From Firmicutes bacterium ASF500 (GTDB lineage: Bacteria; Bacillota; Clostridia; Oscillospirales; Oscillospiraceae), in contig CP097573.1 in NCBI GenBank assembly GCA_000492175.2, positions 3,596,001 to 3,660,000 of the forward strand: a DNA stretch of 64,000 nucleotides, given 5' to 3'. Positions 57,277-64,000 of the stretch are shown here, one piece after another; the first letter of the stretch is position 1; every line of letters starts with the position of its first letter. The position numbers were made by a program, and so were the translations under genes. A model generated the notes under the pieces. The model ran no database searches. It was not told the origin of the DNA and saw nothing but the letters and a program-made list of their open reading frames with translations.

Positions 57277-58080
57277 ATGAATCGATACACCAAAATGTCC
57301 CTCATGCGCCCTGCGAGCCGCCAGGACAGCCGAGACGGCGACCGGCGGGAATACGACCGCACCGACACGCAGGACGGTTACAGAGGCCCTGAGAGCCGTT
57401 TCCGGGACCGTGATGGCCGGGAGCATTACAACGATGGCCGGTACGCCCCCATGAATCGGGGCGGGGCCTATGGCGGCGAGCCTATGGACCGGGGCGGCTA
57501 TGGGTATCCCCGCTCTGAGTATATGGAGCCCTACTCCCACTACGGCTATCCCATGACCCCCTATGTCCCGCCTGTCTATCAGCGGGAGGGCTGGCAGACC
57601 CGTGAGGATTTCCGCCCCATGAACAAAATCGGCTTTTCTGTCGACGGCGAAATGGAGCGTCTGCCCCGGGAACTGGGCCACGACTACCCCATGTCCGCCG
57701 GGTATGAGGGAAAAGAGGAGATGTCCAGACGCCAGGGCGATGGGTACAGCATGGGCCAACGGCCCAAAGTAATGCCCGTCTTTAACCGCCAGATGGCGGA
57801 GGAGTGGGTGTCCCGGATGCAAAATGCGGATGGCACCCGTGGGCCTCATTTCTCTATGGAGAAGTCCAAGGAGATCATGAAGCAGTATAATGTGGACTGC
57901 GACCCTCTGGAGTTTTACGTTGTGCTCAACAGCCTGTATTCGGACTACGACCAGGCGTTGAAGAAAAACAACGCCTCTACGCTGGAACTCTACGCCTGCC
58001 TCGCAAAGGCGTGGATTGAGGACCAGGATGCCGTCCCCAATAAGGCGGCGGCGTACTATACGCACGTGGTGAAGCACTAA
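57277..58080 (+). CDS. Unrecognised protein with repeat-rich N-terminus and helical C-domain
   Basis: A 267-residue protein. Residues 1-120 are Arg, Asp, Gly and Tyr rich (DSRDGDRREYDRTDTQDGYR, GGAYGGEPMDRGGYGYPRSE), disordered in look. The C-terminal domain (SMEKSKEIMKQYNVDCDPLE, FYVVLNSLYSDYDQALKKNN, ACLAKAWIEDQDAVPNKAAA) is a compact helix bundle seen in uncharacterised clostridial proteins encoded beside phage-like or small-repeat genes. It follows the tape-measure fusion by 13 bases. Phage moron or chromosomal origin are both possible. Confidence 0.7.
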   Translation: MNRYTKMSLMRPASRQDSRDGDRREYDRTDTQDGYRGPESRFRDRDGREHYNDGRYAPMNRGGAYGGEPMDRGGYGYPRSEYMEPYSHYGYPMTPYVPPVYQREGWQTREDFRPMNKIGFSVDGEMERLPRELGHDYPMSAGYEGKEEMSRRQGDGYSMGQRPKVMPVFNRQMAEEWVSRMQNADGTRGPHFSMEKSKEIMKQYNVDCDPLEFYVVLNSLYSDYDQALKKNNASTLELYACLAKAWIEDQDAVPNKAAAYYTHVVKH

Positions 58081-58160
58081 AAAGTTCCACCACCTTTTCC
58101 ACCACCAAGTTGATTGTGTACGAACATTTTTGAACAATAAAACGGTTTGCTAGAAAAAGA

Positions 58161-58204
58161 AAACCCGCCGGAAGTCCTTGAAACACAAGGCTTTCGGCGG
58201 GTTT
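58161..58204. terminator. Terminator shared by tRNA-Gln and the gene at 57277
   Basis: A long hairpin, arms AAACCCGCCG..AAG.CCTTG and CAAGG.CTTTCGGCGGGTTT with a five-base loop, is bounded by A-rich and T-rich sequence on the two sides, so it can act in both directions. Confidence 0.75.
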
Positions 58205-58209
58205 TTAAC

Positions 58210-58283
58210 TGGCAGCCGGAGAAGGATTCGAACCCTCACAAACAGAGTCAGAGTCTGTCGTGCTATCCTTACACAATCCGGCT
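58210..58283 (-). tRNA. tRNA-Gln (anticodon CTG), CCA encoded
   Basis: The minus strand starts AGCCGGATTGTGTAAGGATA and ends in TCCGGCT plus GCCA. The acceptor stem AGCCGGA/TCCGGCT pairs fully, the T arm reads GGGTTCGAATCC, and the anticodon loop CTCTGAC sits on stem ACAGA/TCTGT, giving anticodon CUG for codon CAG. The 3' CCA is encoded. The tRNA marks the start of ordinary chromosome to the right and is a plausible prophage target, though no attachment copy was found. Confidence 0.93.
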
Positions 58284-58471
58284 TTATTCATGTCCTTCGT
58301 AGAGGACGAATGCTATTATAGCAAATACTCGGAATTTGTCAAGGGGTATTTTTGTTTTTTGTAAGGCTTTGGCATTTTGCTGAATATCCCTTGCGGAAGA
58401 CAGGGAGGCGTGGTATGATAATATAAATCTTACCAGATCAGATACCGCCGCTGGAGCTTCCGGCGGGTGAA

Positions 58472-60154
58472 ATGAGGGAAATTATGGAGCGTCAAACTGT
58501 AAACCGCCGGGCGGTGAAGGTGATCGGGCACCGGAACCCGGACACGGATTCCATCTGCTCGGCCATCGCCTACAGCAACCTGAAAAATATCCTGGACCCG
58601 GAACACCCCTGCAAGCCCTGCCGGGCCGGACTGCTCAACCGGGAGACGGAATTCGTCCTGAACTATTTCAAGGTCCCGGCTCCCCAGCTGTACACCGATG
58701 TCAGCCCCCATCTGCGGGACGTGGACATTCGTCCGGCCAAGGGGGTGGACGGGGAGATGAGTCTGCGCCGGGCCTGGATGACCATGCGGGACCAGCAGCT
58801 GGACACCCTGTGCGTCGTGGACGGGGAGGAGAACCTGAAGGGGGTCATCACCGTCAAGGACGTGGCCACCGCCAATATGGACGGCATGGACCCCCACAGC
58901 CTGGAGATCGCCGGGACCAGCTATGAGAACCTGATCGACATTCTGGACGGCGCCGTCCTGGTGGGGGATGTCACCGGGAAGCGGGTGGAGGGCCGAATCA
59001 TCATCGGCTCGGGCAGCGCCGAGCAGATCGAAAAATCCATCTCCCCCGGAGACATCGTCATTGTCAGCAACCGCAGCGAGAGCCAGCTGGCCGCCCTGGA
59101 GATGGACGCCGGGTGCATGGTGGTGTGCGCCGGGGGGAAGGTCCCCCGGACCATATGCATGCTGGCGGAGGAGAAGGGCTGTATTGTCATTACCACGGAG
59201 ATCAGTACCTATGTGGCCGGACAGATCATCAGCCAGGCCGCCCCCATCCGCCACTATATGACCTCTAAGAACCTGCTGACCTTCACCCTCAACACGCCAG
59301 TGGAGTCAGCCAGCAAGATTATGGCCTCGGTCCGCTTCCGCTACTTCCCTGTGCTGGACGACGACGGAAAGTACATTGGGGTGGTCTCCCACCGGAACAT
59401 GATGAATCTGCACAAAAAGCAGCTGATCCTGGTGGACCACAACGAGAAGGGCCAGGCGGCGGAGGGCATCGAGCAGGCGGAGGTACTGGAGATCATCGAC
59501 CATCACCGCATCGGCTCTATGGAGACCGACGGCCCGGTGTATTTCCGCAACGTACCTGTGGGCTGTACCTGTACCATCGTCTACCAGATGTACCGGGAGA
59601 ACGGGGTGGACATCGACCCCACCATCGCCGGGCTGATGCTGTCCGCCATTCTGTCGGACACGCTGATGTTCCGCAGCCCCACCTGCACCCCCGTCGACGA
59701 GCGGGCGGCCCGGCATCTGGCCGAGCTGGCCGGGGTGGACCTGGAGGGCTACGCCGACACCATGTTTGAGCACGGCGGCGACGTGTCCGGCAAGACGGCG
59801 GCGGAGGTCTTCAACGGCGACTATAAGATCTTCACCAGCGGCGAGGTTCGCTTCGGGGTGGGCCAGGGCATCTATATGACCGAGAAGAACCGCAAGGCCG
59901 CCCAGGCCCTGGTGGGGCCCTACCTACCCGAGGCCCGGACCAAGCAGCAGCTGGACTACATATTCTATATGTTCACCGACGTGCGCAACTCCTTCACCGA
60001 GCTGCTCATGACGGGCCCCGGGGCGGAGGAGCTGGCCTGCAAGACCTTTGGGGCGGAGATTGAGAACGGCGTGGTCACCCTGCCCGGGGTGGTCAGCCGG
60101 AAGAAGCAGATGGTGCCCAGCCTCATCAACGCCATCAAGCTGGAACAGGAGTGA
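58472..60154 (+). CDS. ppaC: Manganese-dependent inorganic pyrophosphatase with CBS and DRTGG domains
   Basis: A 560-residue regulated family II pyrophosphatase that hydrolyses pyrophosphate. The DHH catalytic part starts VIGHRNPDTDSICSAIAYSN. A regulatory insert follows: CBS domains (LDTLCVVDGEENLKGVITVK, FRYFPVLDDDGKYIGVVSHR) flanking a DRTGG domain (GRIIIGSGSAEQIEKSISPG). It then returns to the catalytic fold with LILVDHNE, EIIDHHRIG and the DHHA2 C-domain (SRKKQMVPSLINAIK, with the substrate-binding Arg-Lys-Lys). CBS-type enzymes are inhibited by AMP. ATG 58472 or 58484 may be used. Confidence 0.93.
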   Translation: MREIMERQTVNRRAVKVIGHRNPDTDSICSAIAYSNLKNILDPEHPCKPCRAGLLNRETEFVLNYFKVPAPQLYTDVSPHLRDVDIRPAKGVDGEMSLRRAWMTMRDQQLDTLCVVDGEENLKGVITVKDVATANMDGMDPHSLEIAGTSYENLIDILDGAVLVGDVTGKRVEGRIIIGSGSAEQIEKSISPGDIVIVSNRSESQLAALEMDAGCMVVCAGGKVPRTICMLAEEKGCIVITTEISTYVAGQIISQAAPIRHYMTSKNLLTFTLNTPVESASKIMASVRFRYFPVLDDDGKYIGVVSHRNMMNLHKKQLILVDHNEKGQAAEGIEQAEVLEIIDHHRIGSMETDGPVYFRNVPVGCTCTIVYQMYRENGVDIDPTIAGLMLSAILSDTLMFRSPTCTPVDERAARHLAELAGVDLEGYADTMFEHGGDVSGKTAAEVFNGDYKIFTSGEVRFGVGQGIYMTEKNRKAAQALVGPYLPEARTKQQLDYIFYMFTDVRNSFTELLMTGPGAEELACKTFGAEIENGVVTLPGVVSRKKQMVPSLINAIKLEQE

Positions 60155-60159
60155 GCGGA

Positions 60160-60924
60160 ATGCGAAGTGTGAATACCCCCCTCATCGAGGGCTGTGTGGA
60201 CTCCTACGCCTCCTGCGCGGCGGCGTACCGGGGCGGGGCGGACCGGCTGGAGCTGTGCGCCAATCTGGCCATCGGCGGCACCACGCCGTCGGCGAGCCTG
60301 TTCTGTCAGGTCCGGCGGGACTTCCCCATCCCTGTCAACGTTCTCATCCGCCCCCGATTCGGTGACTTCCTCTATTCCCGGGAGGAGCTGGAGGAGATGG
60401 CGGAGGAGATCCGCCGGTTCCGGGAGCTGGGGGCCAACGGGGTGGTCATCGGCGCGCTGACCCCCGATGGGGAGCTGGACCGGTCCGCGATGGCCCGCCT
60501 GATGGACCAGGCCGGCGGGATGGAGGTTACCCTCCACCGGGCTTTCGACATGACCCGGGACCCTCTGGAGGCCCTGGAGGCGGCGGTGGAGCTGGGGTGC
60601 CGCACCATCCTCACCTCCGGCCAGGCCCAGAGTGCGGCGGAAGGCTGTCAGGTCCTGAGCCAGGTCCTCACCCAGGCGGCGGGCCGGATCGACATTATGG
60701 CCGGCTGCGGGGTGAAGCAGGGGAATATCCCCGCCATCCATCGGGAGACCGGAATCCGGGTCTTCCACACCACCGGCCGGCGGGGCCCGGTGGACAGCGG
60801 GATGCGCTACCGCAAGGCGGGGGTGTCCATGGGACTGCCCTCTCTGTCGGAGTATGAGCTGTGGCGCACCGACGAGGAGGAGCTCCGGGCCTGCGCCCGG
60901 CTGGTCCACGCCCTGCCCGGCTGA
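60160..60924 (+). CDS. cutC: CutC-family protein (copper homeostasis)
   Basis: A 254-residue TIM-barrel protein. The opening (EGCVDSYASCAAAYRGGADR LELC in two parts), GGTTPSASLFCQVRRDFPIP, then NVLIRPRFGDFLYS and the conserved LHRAFDMTRDP and ILTSGQAQSA, identify CutC. It has been linked to copper handling, though enzymatic function is not established. ATG 60160 is chosen, with AGGAG eight bases ahead; GTG 60151 overlaps the pyrophosphatase stop. The two genes are probably co-transcribed. Confidence 0.92.
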   Translation: MRSVNTPLIEGCVDSYASCAAAYRGGADRLELCANLAIGGTTPSASLFCQVRRDFPIPVNVLIRPRFGDFLYSREELEEMAEEIRRFRELGANGVVIGALTPDGELDRSAMARLMDQAGGMEVTLHRAFDMTRDPLEALEAAVELGCRTILTSGQAQSAAEGCQVLSQVLTQAAGRIDIMAGCGVKQGNIPAIHRETGIRVFHTTGRRGPVDSGMRYRKAGVSMGLPSLSEYELWRTDEEELRACARLVHALPG

Positions 60925-61016
60925 CCCTCCAGACACAGCCCCGGCGGCTGGGGCATAAGATAGTTCAGCACCATCTGAAAGGAGGCTGCTGGAACTATCG
61001 TTCCCAGCGATGACAT

Positions 61017-62018
61017 ATGAACCCCAACACATATTATTATTTTGACGCCCCCGCGGGCCGGTCCGGCAGGGAGGCGGTGATCCCTCTGCCCAACGTGGGG
61101 GAGGGCGGACCCGTCTACCCCGGTCCCGGCGGGGAGGCTGTGGTCCCCCTGCCCAACCCCGGCGAGGGCGGGCCGGTCTACCCCGGTCCCGGCGGCGACG
61201 CGGTAATCCCTCTGCCCAACCCGGGGGAGGGCGGACCGGTCTATCCCGGCCCCGGCGGCGACGCGGTGATTCCCCTGCCCAACCCCGGCGAGGGCGGACC
61301 GGTCTACCCGGGGGACGGCCCCATCTGGGTCTGCCCCGGCTGCTCCGCCGCCCCTGTGCCGCCGATTGTTCAGAGCGGCACGTCCAGGGTGCGCGTCCTC
61401 AACGCAGCCTATGGCTACTCCGCCTTCCGTATCAGCGTGGGGGGCAGGCGGTTTGTCAACCGGCTGAACTACGCCAGGGTCACCGGCTACGGCTGGGTCC
61501 CCTCCGGTTATCAGACGGTGACGGTTACCGGGATGAACGGCTATATCTATCTGCAAAAGTCCATGCCATTCCAGACCAACGGGCTGACCACCATCGCCAT
61601 CGTCAACACCGCCGGCGGCATCGACCTGGTGCAGATCGCCGACCGGTGCTGTCCCCCCTCTAACGGCTGGTCCAGCTTCCGGGTGGGCAATCTGGCCTAT
61701 AACAGCGGTCCGCTGGACGTGGTCATGAGCGACGGCCGGGTGGTCTACAGCGACCTGCGGTACAAGGAGGTGGGGGTCTTCAAGCGCATCATGCCCGGGA
61801 CCTACCAGTTCTTCTACGCCGATACCAATTTCGCCCCCATGTCCCCCTCCATGGGCATCGAGTCGATGGACCCCGCGTGGCTGGGCGTCTACCCGCCCTA
61901 TGAGACCTTCGGCTCCCTGTCGCTCAATGTGAACAGCGGGGAGATTTACAACATCTACCTGCTCCAAAATGGAGCCGGACGCAACAACATCCAAAATCTG
62001 ATCCTGGTGGACCGGTAA
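61017..62018 (+). CDS. DUF4397-like protein with Pro/Gly-rich tandem repeats
   Basis: A 333-residue protein. Residues about 18-100 are four tandem copies of a 20-residue unit (PLPNPGEGGPVYPGPGGDAV and variants). A CPGC pair follows, then a DUF4397-like beta domain (TSRVRVLNAAYGYSAFRISV, LNYARVTGYGWVPSGYQTVT), where pairs of strands recur (about 120-220 and 240-333). No N-terminal signal is present, and the family is found in spore- or surface-associated proteins of clostridia. AAAGGAGG lies too far upstream (about 32 bases) to serve ATG 61017, so the start is uncertain. Confidence 0.75.
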   Translation: MNPNTYYYFDAPAGRSGREAVIPLPNVGEGGPVYPGPGGEAVVPLPNPGEGGPVYPGPGGDAVIPLPNPGEGGPVYPGPGGDAVIPLPNPGEGGPVYPGDGPIWVCPGCSAAPVPPIVQSGTSRVRVLNAAYGYSAFRISVGGRRFVNRLNYARVTGYGWVPSGYQTVTVTGMNGYIYLQKSMPFQTNGLTTIAIVNTAGGIDLVQIADRCCPPSNGWSSFRVGNLAYNSGPLDVVMSDGRVVYSDLRYKEVGVFKRIMPGTYQFFYADTNFAPMSPSMGIESMDPAWLGVYPPYETFGSLSLNVNSGEIYNIYLLQNGAGRNNIQNLILVDR

Positions 62019-62038
62019 CAGGCCCGCAGGCAGGGCAA

Positions 62039-62062
62039 GGCCCCCGGCGTAAGCCGGGGGCC
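62039..62062 (+). terminator. Terminator after the DUF4397-like gene
   Basis: GGCCCCCGGC (62039-62048), a GTAA loop and GCCGGGGGCC (62053-62062) form a perfect 10-bp hairpin 20 bases after the stop. The convergent gene at 62068 may use it too. Confidence 0.75.
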
Positions 62063-62067
62063 CTGTG

Positions 62068-62271
62068 TTACAGCGCGTTCAGACACTTCTGCACCTGCTC
62101 CCGCAGGGCCTGGTCGGCCTGGACCAGACATCTGCAAACGGCAAAAAAACCGCCTGCGTAGGGGCTGTCATCCCGGTCCAGCCCGGCGGACATCAGGTCC
62201 ACAGCGTTGATGATGCTGGAAATGTGGTTGGCCGCAGCGTCTAAATCAAGTAATTCTTCCCGTAAACCCAT
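62068..62271 (-). CDS. Small helical protein, 67 residues
   Basis: Starts at ATG 62271 behind AAGGAGG. The sequence MGLREELLDLDAAANHISSI continues with a Cys- and Ala-containing helix (FFAVCRCLVQADQALREQVQ). No signal or membrane part. The family is not recognised. A longer upstream frame (to 62322) lacks a ribosome site. Confidence 0.6.
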   Translation of the reverse strand: MGLREELLDLDAAANHISSIINAVDLMSAGLDRDDSPYAGGFFAVCRCLVQADQALREQVQKCLNAL

Positions 62272-62382
62272 AAGGTCCTCCTTGATTTTTACCCGGCGTT
62301 GTGGCATAATCAGATTTGCCATTCCTCCGGGTGTGGTTGTAGAGTGTTGGTGTTGCTTGCTAGGCTGGCCAGCACTCTATTT

Positions 62383-62556
62383 TTATTCGCCCAGTTCTTC
62401 GTTGATTTTCTCGTTGAGCCATTTGACCTTGGAGATGTTTTTTTCTTTCAGCTTTTCTTCAAAGTGTTCCATTTTTTCTTTGTCTACCTCAACGGCAAAC
62501 GCTTTGATTTTTTTTCGCCGGTCTCTGAAATACTGGGCTCTGCTTTCACGGGGCAA
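62383..62556 (-). CDS. Small ribbon-helix-helix-like protein, 57 residues
   Basis: Starts at TTG 62556, seven bases after AAGGAGG. The segment IKAFAVEVDKEKMEHFEEKL leads to KNISKVKWLNEKINEELGE, the pattern of small ribbon-helix-helix regulators, with a basic head (RAQYFRDRRKKI). Longer starts upstream lack such a site. The target is unknown. The 60 bases after it hold a weak inverted repeat. Confidence 0.6.
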   Translation of the reverse strand: MPRESRAQYFRDRRKKIKAFAVEVDKEKMEHFEEKLKEKNISKVKWLNEKINEELGE

Positions 62557-62656
62557 ACCTTCACCTCCTTGTTTTGCGAAACCAGTATAGCGCGGTTTCA
62601 TGAAACTGTCAAGAGAAAAAATGGCCCCCGGCGCGGAGGCGCTGAGGCAGAATCCC

Positions 62657-62682
62657 TGTAGGGGCGGATATCATCCGCCCGC
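62657..62682. repeat. REP-like chromosomal palindrome
   Basis: TGTAGGGGCGGATATCATCC and the following GCCCG form a perfect stem (GGGCGGAT with ATCCGCCC, three-base loop). This kind of short GTAGGGGCGG palindrome is dispersed through Oscillospiraceae genomes (from memory), fitting chromosomal sequence here. Confidence 0.5.
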
Positions 62683-62747
62683 GGGTGCGTACTATGCGTC
62701 CCCGCATGGTTTTCTGCTTCAACGCCCCATAGCCAGGGGCCGTCTGT

Positions 62748-64000
62748 TTAAATCTTGGTGATGTCGATGGGGGTCAGGTCTTCACTGCGGCTCTGCTGCC
62801 GGACGGTGAGCAGGGCCCGGGCGGTGTCCACCGAGGTGACACAGCCCACCCCGTGCTCCACGGCGGAGCGGCGGATACGGAAGCCGTCGCTGTCGTGCTT
62901 GCGGCCCCGGGTGGGGGTGTTGATGATGAGGTCCACGGTGCCGGACGCGATCATGTCCAGAATGTTGGGGTGGGCCTGGGACACCCGGTTGACGCTCTTG
63001 CAGGCGATGCCCGCCCCGGTGAGGGTCTGGCAGGTGCCGGCGGTGGCAAGCAGCTCCACACCCATCTCCTCAAAACCCCGGGCGATGGCGATGATCTCGC
63101 CCTTGTCCTCGTCTTTCACGGTGACGATAATCCGGCCGCCCTTCTTGGGGGCCCGCATCCCGGAGCCCTTGAAGGCCTTGAGCAGGGCCTGGGGATAGGT
63201 CTCGGCCAGACCCAGTACCTCGCCGGTGGACTTCATCTCCGGGCCAAGGCCGGTGTCCACGTCGGTGAGCTTCTCGAAGGAGAACACCGGGGCCTTGACG
63301 GCGTAGTAGTCGGCCTCCTTATAGATACCGGCGCCGTACTCCAGGTCCTTCAGCTTGGCCCCCAGCATGACCTTGGTAGCCAGGTCGATGATGGGCACGC
63401 CGGTGACCTTGGAGATATAGGGAATGGTCCGGGAGGACCGGGGGTTGACCTCAATCACATAGATGTCGTCGTCGTAGAGGATATACTGGGCGTTGATGAG
63501 GCCCACCACCCCCAGGTGCTTTGCCATGTTCTTGGTGTGCTTGAGGATGAGCTCCCGGTGCTTGTCCTCCAGGTGGAGGGGGGGATAGACGGCGATGGAG
63601 TCCCCGGAGTGGACCCCGGCCCGCTCCACGTGCTCCATGATGCCGGGGATGAGGATATCCTCCCCGTCGAACACGCCGTCCACCTCCAGCTCCCGGCCCA
63701 TGAGGTACTTGTCCACCAGGATGGGGTGCTCCTGGACGGTCATGTTGATGATCTTCATGAACTCCTCAATGTTCCGGTCGGTGTAGGCGATCTCCATGCC
63801 CTGACCGCCCAGCACGTAGGAGGGACGGACCAGCACGGGGTAGCCCAGCTCGTGGGCGGCGTCCAGCGCCTCCTGGGTGGTAAAGACGGTCCGTCCCTTG
63901 GCCCGGGGGATGCCGCACTTGGACAAAATCTCGTCGAACCGCTCCCGGTCCTCGGCGGCGTCCACGCCGTCGGAGGAGGTGCCCAGGATGCGCACCCCCA
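62748..64000 (-). CDS. carB: Carbamoyl-phosphate synthase large subunit, C-terminal part (cut by window edge)
   Basis: The frame is open to the right edge, so the N-terminal half lies outside. The second ATP-grasp domain is seen (PVLVRPSYVLGGQGMEIAYT, then VDKYLMGRELEVDGVFDGED, VIEVNPRSSRTIPYISKVTG), with the metal-binding E and N in EVNPRSSR, followed by the oligomerisation region and the MGS-like regulatory domain (IIVTVKDEDKGEIIAIARGF to the end). It makes carbamoyl phosphate for arginine and pyrimidine synthesis. A 190-base gap separates it from the small gene on the left. Confidence 0.93.
   Translation of the reverse strand, partial: GVRILGTSSDGVDAAEDRERFDEILSKCGIPRAKGRTVFTTQEALDAAHELGYPVLVRPSYVLGGQGMEIAYTDRNIEEFMKIINMTVQEHPILVDKYLMGRELEVDGVFDGEDILIPGIMEHVERAGVHSGDSIAVYPPLHLEDKHRELILKHTKNMAKHLGVVGLINAQYILYDDDIYVIEVNPRSSRTIPYISKVTGVPIIDLATKVMLGAKLKDLEYGAGIYKEADYYAVKAPVFSFEKLTDVDTGLGPEMKSTGEVLGLAETYPQALLKAFKGSGMRAPKKGGRIIVTVKDEDKGEIIAIARGFEEMGVELLATAGTCQTLTGAGIACKSVNRVSQAHPNILDMIASGTVDLIINTPTRGRKHDSDGFRIRRSAVEHGVGCVTSVDTARALLTVRQQSRSEDLTPIDITKI

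Noticed and set aside
58081..58283. Prophage attachment site in tRNA-Gln
   Set aside because: No second copy of the tRNA 3' end (GGTTCGAATCCTTCTCCGGC) is visible near the integrase or elsewhere in the window.
1..64000. CRISPR array
   Set aside because: No set of regularly spaced identical short repeats was seen; the repeats present are long, few and degenerate.

Overview
The window looks like chromosomal DNA of a gut Firmicute of the Oscillospiraceae type (Flavonifractor/Pseudoflavonifractor-like). This is inferred from the moderately high GC, the strong AGGAGG-type ribosome sites, the MobP3 relaxase with TraG and three large serine recombinases typical of clostridial integrative elements, and housekeeping genes on the right (CBS-domain pyrophosphatase, cutC, carB). 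The species cannot be fixed from sequence alone.

Layout. (1) 1-9.8 kb is a conjugation/mobilisation module: a DNA-binding accessory protein cut by the left edge, a MobP3-type relaxase with a Sel1-repeat tail, a divergent MazEF toxin-antitoxin pair, a DUF3991/TOPRIM protein, a TraG/VirD4 coupling protein and a small winged-helix protein. The coupling-protein gene is split by a 2.74-kb group II intron whose ends can be placed at 5251 and 7990; removing it restores the frame exactly. (2) 10-22.5 kb is a patchwork of accessory genes: several SUKH/Imm1/Syd-like putative immunity proteins without cognate toxins, lipoproteins, a lipase and a DUF434 protein. At least four degenerate copies of one intergenic segment lie at the joins; two carry near-identical promoters and some carry the 3' tail of a minus-strand gene. 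(3) 22.7-29.1 kb is regulatory: a BlaI-like repressor with an M56 sensor protease and a 36-bp perfect palindromic operator, two XRE regulators, a SLOG protein, and two consecutive ECF sigma/anti-sigma-like pairs. (4) 29.1-40.8 kb holds unrecognised helical proteins, a duplicated lipoprotein-VanZ pair, a duplicated 54-residue membrane protein, SUKH-like proteins, a DUF4176 lipoprotein and a large membrane protein followed by a truncated relative. (5) 40.7-45.8 kb is the recombinase module: a SHOCT-like remnant, three overlapping serine recombinase genes and a phosphoesterase. (6) 45.9-49.2 kb holds a truncated DUF1016 gene, a low-molecular-weight phosphatase, a RhuM-like protein and a tyrosine integrase. 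(7) 49.3-58.1 kb is a heavily rearranged prophage remnant: a complete IS21-type element fused to a tail-tube fragment, a tail assembly chaperone with a -1 frameshift site, an IS1182-type element inserted in a terminator, a repressor/antirepressor cassette flanked by 18-bp inverted repeats, and a tape-measure gene fused at its 3' end. (8) From 58.1 kb the DNA is ordinary chromosome: tRNA-Gln(CTG), a pyrophosphatase, cutC, a repeat-bearing DUF4397-like protein, two small genes and carB, which runs off the right edge.

How it fits together. The relaxase, coupling protein and serine recombinases form the transfer and integration backbone, and the stretch between about 9.9 and 40.67 kb is cargo. 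The cargo mixes orphan immunity-type genes, envelope sensors, lipoproteins and sigma/anti-sigma pairs, which suggests an envelope-defence or interbacterial-competition island built by repeated insertion. That reading is inference; only the repeats, duplications and family resemblances are seen directly.
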